This document shows positions 47,864 to 57,931 of a DNA stretch of 64,000 nt, one piece after another. Numbering within the stretch: position 1 is the first letter of the stretch; each line of letters begins with the position of its first letter. A program made the position numbers and the translations under genes. The notes under the pieces are model-generated. The model was given only the letters and a program-made list of their open reading frames with translations, was not told the DNA's origin and ran no database searches. The DNA is from Asterella californica. Lineage: Eukaryota > Streptophyta > Marchantiopsida > Marchantiales > Aytoniaceae. The stretch lies in assembly GCA_036924285.1 (NCBI GenBank), contig JAYKYS010000010.1, positions 19,009,001 to 19,073,000 on the forward strand, in the 5' to 3' direction.

Positions 47864-48892
47864 TTGGTAAGAGATCTCTCCAAGATTTTTGTGGTCTCCA
47901 GTAGCTCAACCTCCAAGCTACTAAATCATGAAGTTTCAACAGAAACTTCCCTAATCAGAAGAGATGGTGATGACTGTACAAATTTTCAGAGAACTGAAAT
48001 TTGTATATTTTCACTTCCCTCATGGTTGTCAACCCCCTCCACTTTGAAAAATCCTTTCTCCCTCTTCAGACCTCATCTTCTCATGATTTCTTTTTCCTCT
48101 GATAGCTTATCAGGCAAGCTGAAACACTGGAAAGTTTCTCAGGAAAATAAAATTCACAGAAAATCTGACACTGACTGTAAACTTTTTCCAGAGAACAAAA
48201 TTCCTCAACTCTCTTGAATAAACCCCTCAACTTTGAAAATTCATTGCTCCCTCTCTAGACCATCTTTTCTCCTGATTTCTGTTGTCCTAGATAGCTTATC
48301 AGCCACTCTAAAACATTGGAAAGTTTCTCAGGAAAATAAAATTCACAGAAAATCTGACACTGACTGTAAATTTTTTCCAGAGAACAGAATTCTTCAACTC
48401 TCGCGAATAAACCCCTCAACTTTGAAAATTCATTTCTCTCTCTCTAGACCACCTTTTCCTATGATTTCTTTTGTCTTAGATAGGTTATCAGCCAATCTAA
48501 AACACTGGAAAGTTTCTCAGGAAAATAAAATTCACAGAAAAGTTGACAGCGACTGTACAAATTTTCCAGAGAGCAGAATTCTTAAGCTCACAAATTTCTC
48601 TCCTCTAATAACTTTTCTCTCCTCCTTTCTCTACAACTCTTGTTGCACCCTCTTTCAACTCTCTTCAAACCCTTTCTAAGTGAACAAGATGTAAAGAATG
48701 ACTTCGAACGCGTCATATATCACTACGGGATACACTAAAGGTTCTAACGTTGCTAACATCGCGTTAGCTCTCTCTCCTCCCAACGTTCTCTCCATGTGCT
48801 CTCTCATAATCTCCTTTTGACGAATGTAGAACTGAACTCTAAACATCGTTCAACGATCCCTTCAAGTGAGGTCCCGGCGACGGAACCAAAAA
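47864..48892 (-). repeat. Leader and primer-binding site of the partial tandem copy
   Basis: Three 189-bp units (plus-strand AGGAAAATAAAATTCAC at 48141, 48330 and 48519) and the primer-binding site at 48871-48888. The block 47072-48892 is the same length as 55107-56927, with no indel seen. Confidence 0.85.
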
Positions 48893-49805
48893 TGTAAACC
48901 CTCCACGGTCCTATCGATCAACTACCCCCCCGATCTCTCAACCTCCACGATCGTCATCCACGAATCTGCAACATGTCGGGCCTGTCTCTCACTCAGGGGT
49001 CACCTCTGATGGCTGTGATGGAAGCACACCATGAACTTGAAGGGAAAATGCTGAGTTCACTCATTCATACACCCACAAACTTATCAACTAAAATCTCCAT
49101 AATCTCATCCACTAAAATCCTCCATTCTAACGACGTCTCTCAAGTTCTCACATGCTAAAAATGTCCCACACTCTCTATATTACTCAAATTGTCATTACGA
49201 CAATGTGAAAACAAGGATGAGGAGCTCTTCTCTACTCCTCTATTTATACATTCTAGGTTTTTACTTTGGTACCCTTGGTAACTCAGCCGTAACTACTTTT
49301 ACCGGGTTTTACTAAGATATTACTTAAGGTAAAAGCATTGATCACATGGGCTTTTTACCTTTTCACATGGGCTTATTCTTTCAAAGTCAACAACTTCTAG
49401 AAGGATTCTGGAATATTCTCAAGGAATCTCGAATTTCCACCCCCCCTCTACACTAGGACCCACTAAAAAGGAAACATGTGGAATCTCTTCTTGTTTTTAA
49501 TGCCCACAAAGTCCACAACTTTAATCCAACCACTAATATCAAGTCAAAAAGGAGATAAGAGATACTTTCCACCTCCTTTCTACCTTTTAGACAAGATGAC
49601 AAGATAGTAGTGCTCACTCTTTAGCAAATATCTGAATTCTGCCAAAAGTACAGCTAAGTTTAACCATAACTAACTTTTAGCTAGTCATGACTAACTTGAT
49701 ACCTCCTAAAAGTACTTTGGCAGCAAATAAACATTCTCAACCCTTAGTTATAACTAAACACCTTACTAATTGACAAACTTCCTATGTGTAACATAGGTCG
49801 TTACA
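48893..49805 (-). repeat. 3' LTR of element 2, shared with the partial copy
   Basis: It is the 3' LTR of element 2 and at the same time stands where the 5' LTR of the partial copy would be, next to its primer-binding site. Inverted TATA box at 49241-49248. Confidence 0.93.
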
Positions 49806-49818
49806 TTTTACCCCCGGA

Positions 49819-52800
49819 CTAAATTTTCGCTCCGTCCTCGGAGTGAAGAGAGAACTTTCGTTGATGAAACAACTTCAACTTGTCATGATTTACCCGATCG
49901 AATCTCCTTCCTCCCAGCTCCTGAAGGTCATATGTGAAGTTGCTCCACACCTTATCTACAACAAAAGGACCAAAATATCTCGGAAGAAACTTCTTCCTAG
50001 CCCTCTTGAATCTGATAGCATCATACAACATAACCCAATCTCCGACTTGAAAAGGTTTTACCTCCCTCTTGCCCAACCTTTTGTCGTAACTCTTCTTTTG
50101 ATACGCTTGAGCTCGTTCCATCCGGATCATCGCTACCGCTCGGGTCTCTTCCAACTCCATGAGTTGCTCCCTTCTTGATCTGACCACGTCTTCTCCTCTC
50201 GACCTCTTCAACTTTCGTTGAATAGTTTGAAAAGTATCCAATTCGAATTGGATGGGCAACTTGGACTCCACTCCATAAACCAGTCGAAATGGAGAGTACC
50301 CAGTAGAAGTCTTTGTTGTCGTTCGGTACTCCCATAAGATGGCATGTAGCCTCTTATCCCAAGTATGTTTCGCAGTCTCAACACCAGCATCTTTGGCGAG
50401 CATCATACAAAGTGTAAGATTGGTCTTCTCCGCAAGACCATTAGCATTTGGCTTGTATGAGGTCGTTACTCGTGCCTTGATAGAAAAGTGTTGTAGCATA
50501 GCAGTAGTCATGCTCCCTACAAACTCTCCTCCTCTATCCGAGACCAACTCTAACGGACATCCAAATCTGGTGATGATCCTCTCCCATAAGAATCTACCGA
50601 CTTCTGTTTCATTGGTCTCTCTCAAAGGTCTAGCCTCTACCCACTTGGTACAATAGTCAGTGGCGACTACAATGTATCTATTTCCTCGAGGTGTCTTATT
50701 GAGAGGACCTACAAAGTCAATACCCCACTTCTCAAATGGTCCTAATATTGGAATTGATCTTAACGGAGGTGTTCTAGTAGACTTCAGAGCAAATGCTTGA
50801 CATACATCGCAAGTTTTGCAATAGTCTAAACACTCCTTGAAAATCCCTCTCCAGTGATAACCCGCATCCAAAATCTTGAAAGCTGTTATCTTACCAGCAA
50901 AGTGACCTCCGCAAACAGTGCCATCGTGAAACTCGTGCATCAGCTTGAACGCCTCCTTCTGACCAACTGCTCTCCTTAGTAAGCCATCTGCTCCTTGATG
51001 AAATAGAATTCCCTCCACCATGGTGTAAGGTTTGCATCTCTTGATCAACGCGTTACGTTCTCGGGTATGCATACCTTCTGGAAAAGAGCCATCTGTAAGG
51101 AAACTCCAGATTTCCTTGTACTCGTCCGGTATCTCCTCAATGCTTGTGATGGTCATCAGATGCTCGTCTGGAAATGAATCATCAAACGGTTCTTCTCCCT
51201 CATCATCATAAGCCCTCGACAAAAGATCAGCATTCGCATGCTTTTTTCCTGGTCTATCTTCGATCACATAATCGTATTCTGTTAGAAGGATCTTCCAACG
51301 AGCAATACGACCTTCGGCATTAGGCTTATTAAAGATATACTTTAAAGCCTTGTGATCTGTGACTATGGAAAATTTCCCTCCTAGCAAGTAATGTCGGAAT
51401 TTCTTCAATCCAAAGATCACCGCTAATCCTTCTCGTTCAGTCACGGAGTAATTCTTCTCCGCTGGAACCATCTGCCTACTAGCATAAGCTATAGGATGAT
51501 CATGCCCATCTCCATCTAGCTGACTTAATGTACATCCGATTGCTACATTGGAGGCATCCGTATACAGAATAAATGCTTTACTCCACTCAGGTTTAGCAAG
51601 TATAGGAGCTGTCACCAATGCCTTTTTCAGCTCCTCAAATGCTTCCTTTGCCTTCTGATCATGCACTATCAAGTCAAAATCAACTCCCTTCTTCATGTAC
51701 ATAGTCAAAGCTATTGCTTTGTTTGAGAAGGAAAAGACAAACCTACGATAATATCCAACCATGCCAAGAAACTGCCTCAACTTTGTCAAGTTGATCGGAA
51801 ATGGAAGATCCACAATCTTCTTCACCTTCTCAGGATCTACCGCAATCCCATTCTTGGAAATGATGTGCCCTAACAGCAGACCTTCTTCGCAGCCAAAGAT
51901 GCACTTCTCTGGATTCAGAGAAGCGTTAGCTTGCTCCAACCGCTGCAGAACTTTGATCACATGATCAAAGTGGTCCTCCTTTCTTCCGTACACACAGAAA
52001 TCATCAATGAAATCACGAACAAACTTTCCTATGAATGGTTCGAACACCTTGTTCATGAACCTCTGAAACGTGGCCGGAGCATTACACAGTCCGAATGGCA
52101 TCACTCGAAATGCAAATGTTCCCCAAGGAGTAGTGAAAGTAGTCAACTGTTGGTACTCCTGTGCTATCTTGATTTGGTTATACCCACTATAACCATCACC
52201 AAAGCTGTACCACTCATGACCAGCAACTTCCTCCAAAATCTCATCTATAAATGGTAGAGGATAATAATCCTTCTTGGTAACTGCATTCAGCTTCTTATAG
52301 TCTATGCACACTCGCAGCTTACCATTCTTCTTTTTGACAATCACAATGGGTGAAACCCATTCTGAGTTCTCCACCTCATAGATGAAACTCGCCTCCCTCA
52401 ACTTGTCTATCTCCTCCTTGACCATCATTGCTGTTGTAGGATTGACCCTTCTCTGCTTCTGTCGAACTGGTCTTGCGTTCTCCTCCAATTCGATTCGATG
52501 AGTCTCGAGAGTCACCTCCTTCAAATCCTTGTAGCTGAAAGCAAACACATGGATATATTTTCGAAATATATCTAGGAATCTACTTTTCTCCTCTTGAGTG
52601 ACATTGATACCAAACTTCAGGGTAGAGAGTCTTCTCACAATCTCTGCCTCACTTAACTCTTCTTTGTCAGGATCTTTCTCCACTGCTGGTCGAGGCAACA
52701 AGTCAATAGCACTAAGCTGATGTAATGATTCATCTCGACCAAATCCTTCGTCCTCAGACGAGGATTCTTGATCGTAAGAATCTCCGGTATCTACTTCTGA

Positions 52801-54705
52801 GACACTCTGATCGTCCTCCGTATCAGATTCCCAGTAGTCACTAGTGGGTCTATTAGAGTCAGAAGTCACAACTCCAACACCCGAGAGAGGAACTATCACT
52901 CTATGATCTCTAGGCCCAATCCGTAAGTATCCCTTGTGCCACCTATCCGTGGTGCGCACAGCTCTCAACCAAGGCCTACCTAGGAGCAAATCATAACTAG
53001 AGTCCTTTAACACTTGAAAGGACATCAATGTTTGAACTCCCATCACAGACACGACCACCTTCTCTAACACGCCAAGAGGTCTTACCCGTTGCTTGTTAGC
53101 CATCCCCACGACAATGCTAGCCGGGCGAGTTGGTTCCATCCCCAACTTCTTCATCAATCTCTCCGATATGGCGTTGACAGCTGACCCTCCATCCACCAAT
53201 ACGTCAGAGACGTAGTGACCATTCAACCGGACTTCAATCTTTGAAGCCCTAGTGCATACCTCTGAAGCATGCACATCCACCACACCAACTCCCACAGACT
53301 TCGATGTCTTGCTCTTGGGTTTCTTCTTCTTGCTTCTCTTAGAACTCAGTCCTCCTCTGAGTTCCCTTCGTAAGCTGGGATTAAGTGCGATCAGTTGTCC
53401 AACAGTGATGTTGGCTTTCTGAGCACCCACATCTTCAACCACATCATATCCCGCTTGGGAAGATGAAATGGTGAAATCTGCCATCCCTAGCTTCCTTCTT
53501 GGCTCCCTTGGTGTACTCGAAACATTACTCGAACGAGTACTTCTACTTGCTGACTCTTCCATGAAAACCGGTTCATCAGAAAATCGAGTTCTTTTCCTTT
53601 CTTGAGCTAAAAGCTCCACCGGTGCATGAGAAGAGTTTGAACTCTCTCCTTTCTCGTAAATGGGATCTCGTACGACATCGATAGTAGCCACCCCCTTGTC
53701 TCGTCCTTGTGATGGATTTCCTCCACCCACATTCATTCTGACAGCTTCGGCACTTCTTGCTCCGTTGTTAGGACAATTTCGCTGAAAATGAGAACCTCCA
53801 CACGTCCAACAAGTGATTCCTCCAAAGTTACCTTGGTTGCCTCCAAAGTTACCTTGATTTCCTCGGTTGGGATTGTTGTCGTAACCTCTTTGACCTCCTC
53901 CTCCACCTTTGTTCCTCCATTCTCGTAACTGTACCACGTTTATCTTGAGATCCGCAAGAGTGTCAGTGATGCTCTTCAGCTCGGCATGAAAATCAGAGGT
54001 GGCAGTAGACATCGTTGTTGGGACAAACGGTCTTGGCACCACCGTTGGAGTAGGAGCTGACGTTGAAGCAATCACCAATTGTGATGGTGCAGGTGCGATC
54101 GTTGTGGCTACACCAGGAGTCGGAGTTGACACCAGAGCAGCATGATGAGGTTGGATGATATCTCCTTCATCCAAACTCTCTTCCATATTTGTCGCTATCT
54201 TGATGGCCTCCGCTTTGGTTGCTGGCTTCTCGTACCTCACTTGGGTTCGAATTGAAGGTCTCAACCCTCCCACCAAGTTCTTGGTCAGCACTGCTCCAAT
54301 CCCCGCCATCGTTAGTTCCACATTGTCTCCACTCTTCCGTAGGACCGTCCGAAACCGTTGCTCCAACTTATCCACCCTTTCGGCATATTGCCGAACTTTC
54401 TCGTCATCCCGTTGCTTCAAATGAGTAAGCTCCACCATGAGCTTCTCATAGCTCTCTTCTGGAAGAAACTCTTCGATGAGTGCGTTACTCAATGTCTCCC
54501 ATGTATCCTCAATTGCACCAGGTGTCTTGTTCTTCACTCGGTCTTCATACCATGTGAGAGCAAAATCTTCTAAAAACTCTGGCAGTAACAACACCCATTC
54601 TTCCTTCCTTCTCACGTTGTTTCCGATGCAACCCCTTTTGAAGTCTCGTACAAATGGTTCTACATCTTCATTGTCCTTCCCATGAAACACTGGTAACTTC
54701 CCCAT
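49819..54705 (-). CDS. Element 2 Gag-Pol polyprotein
   Basis: 1,628 residues, the same length as the element 1 protein and intact. The key residues are all present: the CX2CX3HX4C knuckle, the VDGGSAVN protease, FIDD reverse transcriptase, YTDAS RNase H and the D, D-35-E integrase. Visible differences are scattered substitutions, for example KNKTPGAI for KSHTPGAV in Gag, GMEP for RMEP after the protease, and KARVTT for KPRVTT in integrase. No frameshift or stop. Both copies could therefore have been supplied by active relatives. Confidence 0.95.
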   Translation of the reverse strand: MGKLPVFHGKDNEDVEPFVRDFKRGCIGNNVRRKEEWVLLLPEFLEDFALTWYEDRVKNKTPGAIEDTWETLSNALIEEFLPEESYEKLMVELTHLKQRDDEKVRQYAERVDKLEQRFRTVLRKSGDNVELTMAGIGAVLTKNLVGGLRPSIRTQVRYEKPATKAEAIKIATNMEESLDEGDIIQPHHAALVSTPTPGVATTIAPAPSQLVIASTSAPTPTVVPRPFVPTTMSTATSDFHAELKSITDTLADLKINVVQLREWRNKGGGGGQRGYDNNPNRGNQGNFGGNQGNFGGITCWTCGGSHFQRNCPNNGARSAEAVRMNVGGGNPSQGRDKGVATIDVVRDPIYEKGESSNSSHAPVELLAQERKRTRFSDEPVFMEESASRSTRSSNVSSTPREPRRKLGMADFTISSSQAGYDVVEDVGAQKANITVGQLIALNPSLRRELRGGLSSKRSKKKKPKSKTSKSVGVGVVDVHASEVCTRASKIEVRLNGHYVSDVLVDGGSAVNAISERLMKKLGMEPTRPASIVVGMANKQRVRPLGVLEKVVVSVMGVQTLMSFQVLKDSSYDLLLGRPWLRAVRTTDRWHKGYLRIGPRDHRVIVPLSGVGVVTSDSNRPTSDYWESDTEDDQSVSEVDTGDSYDQESSSEDEGFGRDESLHQLSAIDLLPRPAVEKDPDKEELSEAEIVRRLSTLKFGINVTQEEKSRFLDIFRKYIHVFAFSYKDLKEVTLETHRIELEENARPVRQKQRRVNPTTAMMVKEEIDKLREASFIYEVENSEWVSPIVIVKKKNGKLRVCIDYKKLNAVTKKDYYPLPFIDEILEEVAGHEWYSFGDGYSGYNQIKIAQEYQQLTTFTTPWGTFAFRVMPFGLCNAPATFQRFMNKVFEPFIGKFVRDFIDDFCVYGRKEDHFDHVIKVLQRLEQANASLNPEKCIFGCEEGLLLGHIISKNGIAVDPEKVKKIVDLPFPINLTKLRQFLGMVGYYRRFVFSFSNKAIALTMYMKKGVDFDLIVHDQKAKEAFEELKKALVTAPILAKPEWSKAFILYTDASNVAIGCTLSQLDGDGHDHPIAYASRQMVPAEKNYSVTEREGLAVIFGLKKFRHYLLGGKFSIVTDHKALKYIFNKPNAEGRIARWKILLTEYDYVIEDRPGKKHANADLLSRAYDDEGEEPFDDSFPDEHLMTITSIEEIPDEYKEIWSFLTDGSFPEGMHTRERNALIKRCKPYTMVEGILFHQGADGLLRRAVGQKEAFKLMHEFHDGTVCGGHFAGKITAFKILDAGYHWRGIFKECLDYCKTCDVCQAFALKSTRTPPLRSIPILGPFEKWGIDFVGPLNKTPRGNRYIVVATDYCTKWVEARPLRETNETEVGRFLWERIITRFGCPLELVSDRGGEFVGSMTTAMLQHFSIKARVTTSYKPNANGLAEKTNLTLCMMLAKDAGVETAKHTWDKRLHAILWEYRTTTKTSTGYSPFRLVYGVESKLPIQFELDTFQTIQRKLKRSRGEDVVRSRREQLMELEETRAVAMIRMERAQAYQKKSYDKRLGKREVKPFQVGDWVMLYDAIRFKRARKKFLPRYFGPFVVDKVWSNFTYDLQELGGRRFDRVNHDKLKLFHQRKFSLHSEDGAKI

Positions 54706-54754
54706 CTTGTAACTACTCCTTCTACTCTTCTAATTTTCGTGCAATAACTACTCG

Positions 54755-54919
54755 CTAAAAGAGTACGAACATCACCAATTCCATTCGAGAATAATCTACC
54801 ATAGGTAAAATGAAAGGAAATGGTTGTAACAACACCTCTTGTGCCATCTCCTCTCCCAAGGTAATCATGAGCCTGAGTCGCATCGCCGCCTTCTCCACCA
54901 TCCGAATGACGATCTCCAT
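54755..54919 (-). CDS. Element 2 ORF-C
   Basis: 54 codons, ATG overlapping the ORF-B TGA as in element 1, with one visible substitution (A for V at residue 12). Status as uncertain as in element 1. Confidence 0.35.
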   Translation of the reverse strand: MEIVIRMVEKAAMRLRLMITLGEEMAQEVLLQPFPFILPMVDYSRMELVMFVLF

Positions 54920-55410
54920 CACAACTCAGCCGAGTCCTCTTTTGAAGTCGACAACTTCTCCGTCTCAGCTCTTTGAGTCTCGTCCAACTTCTCGACTACT
55001 GACGTAAGTAGGGCGGCCACATCGACGCACTTGTGTCCTCTTGATAGATCACCCACTCCACAACTTGGACAAGGATCTTCTCCTAGAAGATGAATTGGCG
55101 CTGGTGACGATGGACCCACTCGAAGACTTAAATCCGTAAACTCCCGCTTCCCTTTAGCTCTCTCGGTTCTGATTCTAGTTGGACAATTCACTACTTTATG
55201 TCCCAACCCTCTACAGAAATAACACCACAAGTCGGTTTCTACTCTTCTTCTCGGAGATTCTACTTGAGGTTTTGCACTAGGGTTCTCAAACTCAACGATA
55301 ACCTCTTTCGAGCTCTCTCCGACGCTTACTATGACATCTAAACCTTGAGGAAGGTTTCTAAGTCTAACTTTCCAATCTTTCGAACTTCCACTCATGTTGC
55401 ACCTTCTCAA
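54919..55410 (-). CDS. Element 2 ORF-B, zinc-knuckle protein
   Basis: 163 residues, identical to the element 1 copy except A for V at residue 161. Knuckle CYFCRGLGHKVVNC and the second cysteine cluster are both intact. Its position between ORF-A and ORF-C is the same. Confidence 0.7.
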   Translation of the reverse strand: MRRCNMSGSSKDWKVRLRNLPQGLDVIVSVGESSKEVIVEFENPSAKPQVESPRRRVETDLWCYFCRGLGHKVVNCPTRIRTERAKGKREFTDLSLRVGPSSPAPIHLLGEDPCPSCGVGDLSRGHKCVDVAALLTSVVEKLDETQRAETEKLSTSKEDSAEL

Positions 55411-55533
55411 CCATTAATTGGACAAAATATCGTAGAGGAAAATAATTCTACATCACTTTCTTAACTCTTCCGAGCTTTATATTAGAAATCGTGTATTATA
55501 CATGCTATACACGAAATAAAATCCACTCTAAAA

Positions 55534-55851
55534 TTAACTATCGAAGATATGATCCTCATCACCCTCGTTTGTACTCATCACAACAGACATCTTGAACTCA
55601 CTCTTATAAGGATCCAACTCTACTTCACCAGGAGCATTCGTGGCCTCCACAGTGAATGATGCTTTCATCTCGACTTTCTTCAAATCTGCGCCCATGGTCG
55701 CGGAAGCTTCTTGGTATAGGGTAAAGAGGGCACCCCAAGTAGTATAGATAAGTGTTCGCAACTCATCTACACTTAACTTTGGCTTCTCCGACTCCGTTCG
55801 AACTCCTAAACGTCTCTTCTTCCACCTCGGCACCCGAACTGGATTCCCCAT
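55534..55851 (-). CDS. Element 2 ORF-A
   Basis: 105 residues, identical to the element 1 ORF-A protein. Located just after the leader repeats on the coding strand. Confidence 0.6.
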   Translation of the reverse strand: MGNPVRVPRWKKRRLGVRTESEKPKLSVDELRTLIYTTWGALFTLYQEASATMGADLKKVEMKASFTVEATNAPGEVELDPYKSEFKMSVVMSTNEGDEDHIFDS

Positions 55852-55898
55852 GAAGTATCTTCAAGACCTCCTTGTATGCCGAAACGTATATCTCTTAG

Positions 55899-56927
55899 TT
55901 GGTAAGAGATCTCTCCAAGATTTTTGTGGTCTCCAGTAGCTCAACCTCCAAGCTACTAAATCATGAAGTTTCAACAGAAACTTCCCTAATCAGAAGAGAT
56001 GGTGATGACTGTACAAATTTTCAGAGAACTGAAATTTGTATATTTTCACTTCCCTCATGGTTGTCAACCCCCTCCACTTTGAAAAATCCTTTCTCCCTCT
56101 TCAGACCTCATCTTCTCATGATTTCTTTTTCCTCTGATAGCTTATCAGGCAAGCTGAAACACTGGAAAGTTTCTCAGGAAAATAAAATTCACAGAAAATC
56201 TGACACTGACTGTAAACTTTTTCCAGAGAACAAAATTCCTCAACTCTCTTGAATAAACCCCTCAACTTTGAAAATTCATTGCTCCCTCTCTAGACCATCT
56301 TTTCTCCTGATTTCTGTTGTCCTAGATAGCTTATCAGCCACTCTAAAACATTGGAAAGTTTCTCAGGAAAATAAAATTCACAGAAAATCTGACACTGACT
56401 GTAAATTTTTTCCAGAGAACAGAATTCTTCAACTCTCGCGAATAAACCCCTCAACTTTGAAAATTCATTTCTCTCTCTCTAGACCACCTTTTCCTATGAT
56501 TTCTTTTGTCTTAGATAGGTTATCAGCCAATCTAAAACACTGGAAAGTTTCTCAGGAAAATAAAATTCACAGAAAAGTTGACAGCGACTGTACAAATTTT
56601 CCAGAGAGCAGAATTCTTAAGCTCACAAATTTCTCTCCTCTAATAACTTTTCTCTCCTCCTTTCTCTACAACTCTTGTTGCACCCTCTTTCAACTCTCTT
56701 CAAACCCTTTCTAAGTGAACAAGATGTAAAGAATGACTTCGAACGCGTCATATATCACTACGGGATACACTAAAGGTTCTAACGTTGCTAACATCGCGTT
56801 AGCTCTCTCTCCTCCCAACGTTCTCTCCATGTGCTCTCTCATAATCTCCTTTTGACGAATGTAGAACTGAACTCTAAACATCGTTCAACGATCCCTTCAA
56901 GTGAGGTCCCGGCGACGGAACCAAAAA
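55899..56927 (-). repeat. Leader and primer-binding site of element 2
   Basis: Three 189-bp units, one more than element 1, and a primer-binding site at 56906-56923 with GTCGCC where element 1 has GTTGCC. Long plus-strand frames here (117 and 148 codons) are antisense to the element and follow the repeat periodicity. Confidence 0.85.
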
Positions 56928-57839
56928 TGTAAACCCTCCACGGTCCTATCGATCAACTACCCCCCCGATCTCTCAACCTCCACGATCGTCATCCACGAAT
57001 CTGCAACATGTCGGGCCTGTCTCTCACTCAGGGGTCACCTCTGATGGCTGTGATGGAAGCACACCATGAACTTGAAGGGAAAATGCTGAGTTCACTCATT
57101 CATACACCCACAAACTTATCAACTAAAATCTCCATAATCTCATCCACTAAAATCCTCCATTCTAACGACGTCTCTCAAGTTCTCACATGCTAAAAATGTC
57201 CCACACTCTCTATATTACTCAAATTGTCATTACGACAATGTGAAAACAAGGATGAGGAGCTCTTCTCTACTCCTCTATTTATACATTCTAGGTTTTTACT
57301 TTGGTACCCTCGGTAACTCAGCCGTAACTACTTTTACCGGGTTTTACTAAGATATTACTTAAGGTAAAAGCATTGATCACATGGGCTTTTTACCTTTTCA
57401 CATGGGCTTATTCCTTCAAAGTCAACAACTTCTAGAAGGATTCTGGAATATTCTCAAGGAATCTCGAATTTCCACCCCCCCTCTACACTAGGACCCACTA
57501 AAAAGGAAACATGTGGAATCTCTTCTTGTTTTTAATGCCCACAAAGTCCACAACTTTAATCCAACCACTAATATCAAGTCAAAAAGGAGATAAGAGATAC
57601 TTTCCACCTCCTTTCTACCTTTTAGACAAGATGACAAGATAGTAGTGCTCACTCTTTAGCAAATATCTGAATTCTGCCAAAAGTACAGCTAAGTTTAACC
57701 ATAACTAACTTTTAGCTAGTCATGACTAACTTGATACCTCCTAAAGTACTTTGGCAGCAAATAAACATTCTCAACCCTTAGTTATAACTAAACACCTTAC
57801 TAATTGACAAACTTCCTATGTGTAACATAGGTCGTTACA
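56928..57839 (-). repeat. 5' LTR of element 2
   Basis: 912 bp, ending GTCGTTACA on the plus strand. Inverted TATA box at 57276-57283. It is one base shorter than its partner in the AAAAGTAC run. Confidence 0.95.
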
Positions 57840-57843
57840 GGCC

Positions 57844-57927
57844 CGACAGTTGCAGATTCGTGGATGACGATCGTGGAGGTTAAGAGATCGGGGGGTAGTT
57901 GATCGTTAGGACCGCGGAGGGTTTACA
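57844..57927 (+). repeat. 3' LTR of element 1, right part
   Basis: The remaining 84 bp (CGACAGTTGCAGATTCGTGG and on, to GGGTTTACA), following the GGCC duplicate at 57840-57843. Confidence 0.95.
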
Positions 57928-57931
57928 GCAC

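Larger units (their letters stand above)
47008..57839 (-). mobile_element. Nested 10.8-kb minus-strand unit: element 2 plus partial tandem copy
   Basis: The unit lies inside the 3' LTR of element 1, flanked by GGCC (47004-47007 and 57840-57843). Read on the minus strand it is: full LTR, full internal region, full LTR, 1,821 bp of a second internal region (leader, ORF-A, part of ORF-B), then the last 65 bp of a third LTR. This is what an LTR-internal-LTR-internal-LTR array would look like after a deletion removed most of the second internal region and LTR. Confidence 0.85.
48893..57839 (-). mobile_element. Element 2: complete Ty3-type LTR retrotransposon
   Basis: 8,947 bp: 5' LTR 56928-57839, internal 49806-56927, 3' LTR 48893-49805. 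The LTRs are 912 and 913 bp, with about three differences seen by eye. It belongs to the same family as element 1 but to another subtype: LTR sites such as GTCAATTAG, AACTAAGGG and GAATGAGTGAACTC differ from element 1. Coding capacity is complete. Confidence 0.93.
38327..57927 (+). mobile_element. Element 1: Ty3-type LTR retrotransposon, split by a nested insertion
   Basis: The 5' LTR (38327-39242), internal region (39243-46175) and a 3' LTR are in plus orientation. The 3' LTR is interrupted: 46176-47007 and 57844-57927 are its two parts and sum to 916 bp, exactly the length of the 5' LTR. GCAC flanks the whole element (38323-38326 and 57928-57931). The pre-insertion site can be read as ATGCACAGAC. 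The element carries a primer-binding site, leader repeats, three small ORFs, a full Gag-Pol and a polypurine tract. The two LTRs differ at about one base by eye, so the insertion is recent. Confidence 0.93.

Noticed and set aside
55899..56714. Plus-strand frames of 117 and 148 codons (also at 47864-48679, and inverted at 39456-40082) with repeated peptide motifs
   Set aside because: They are antisense to the retrotransposon, lie in its untranslated leader, and their peptide repeats simply mirror the 189-bp DNA repeats.
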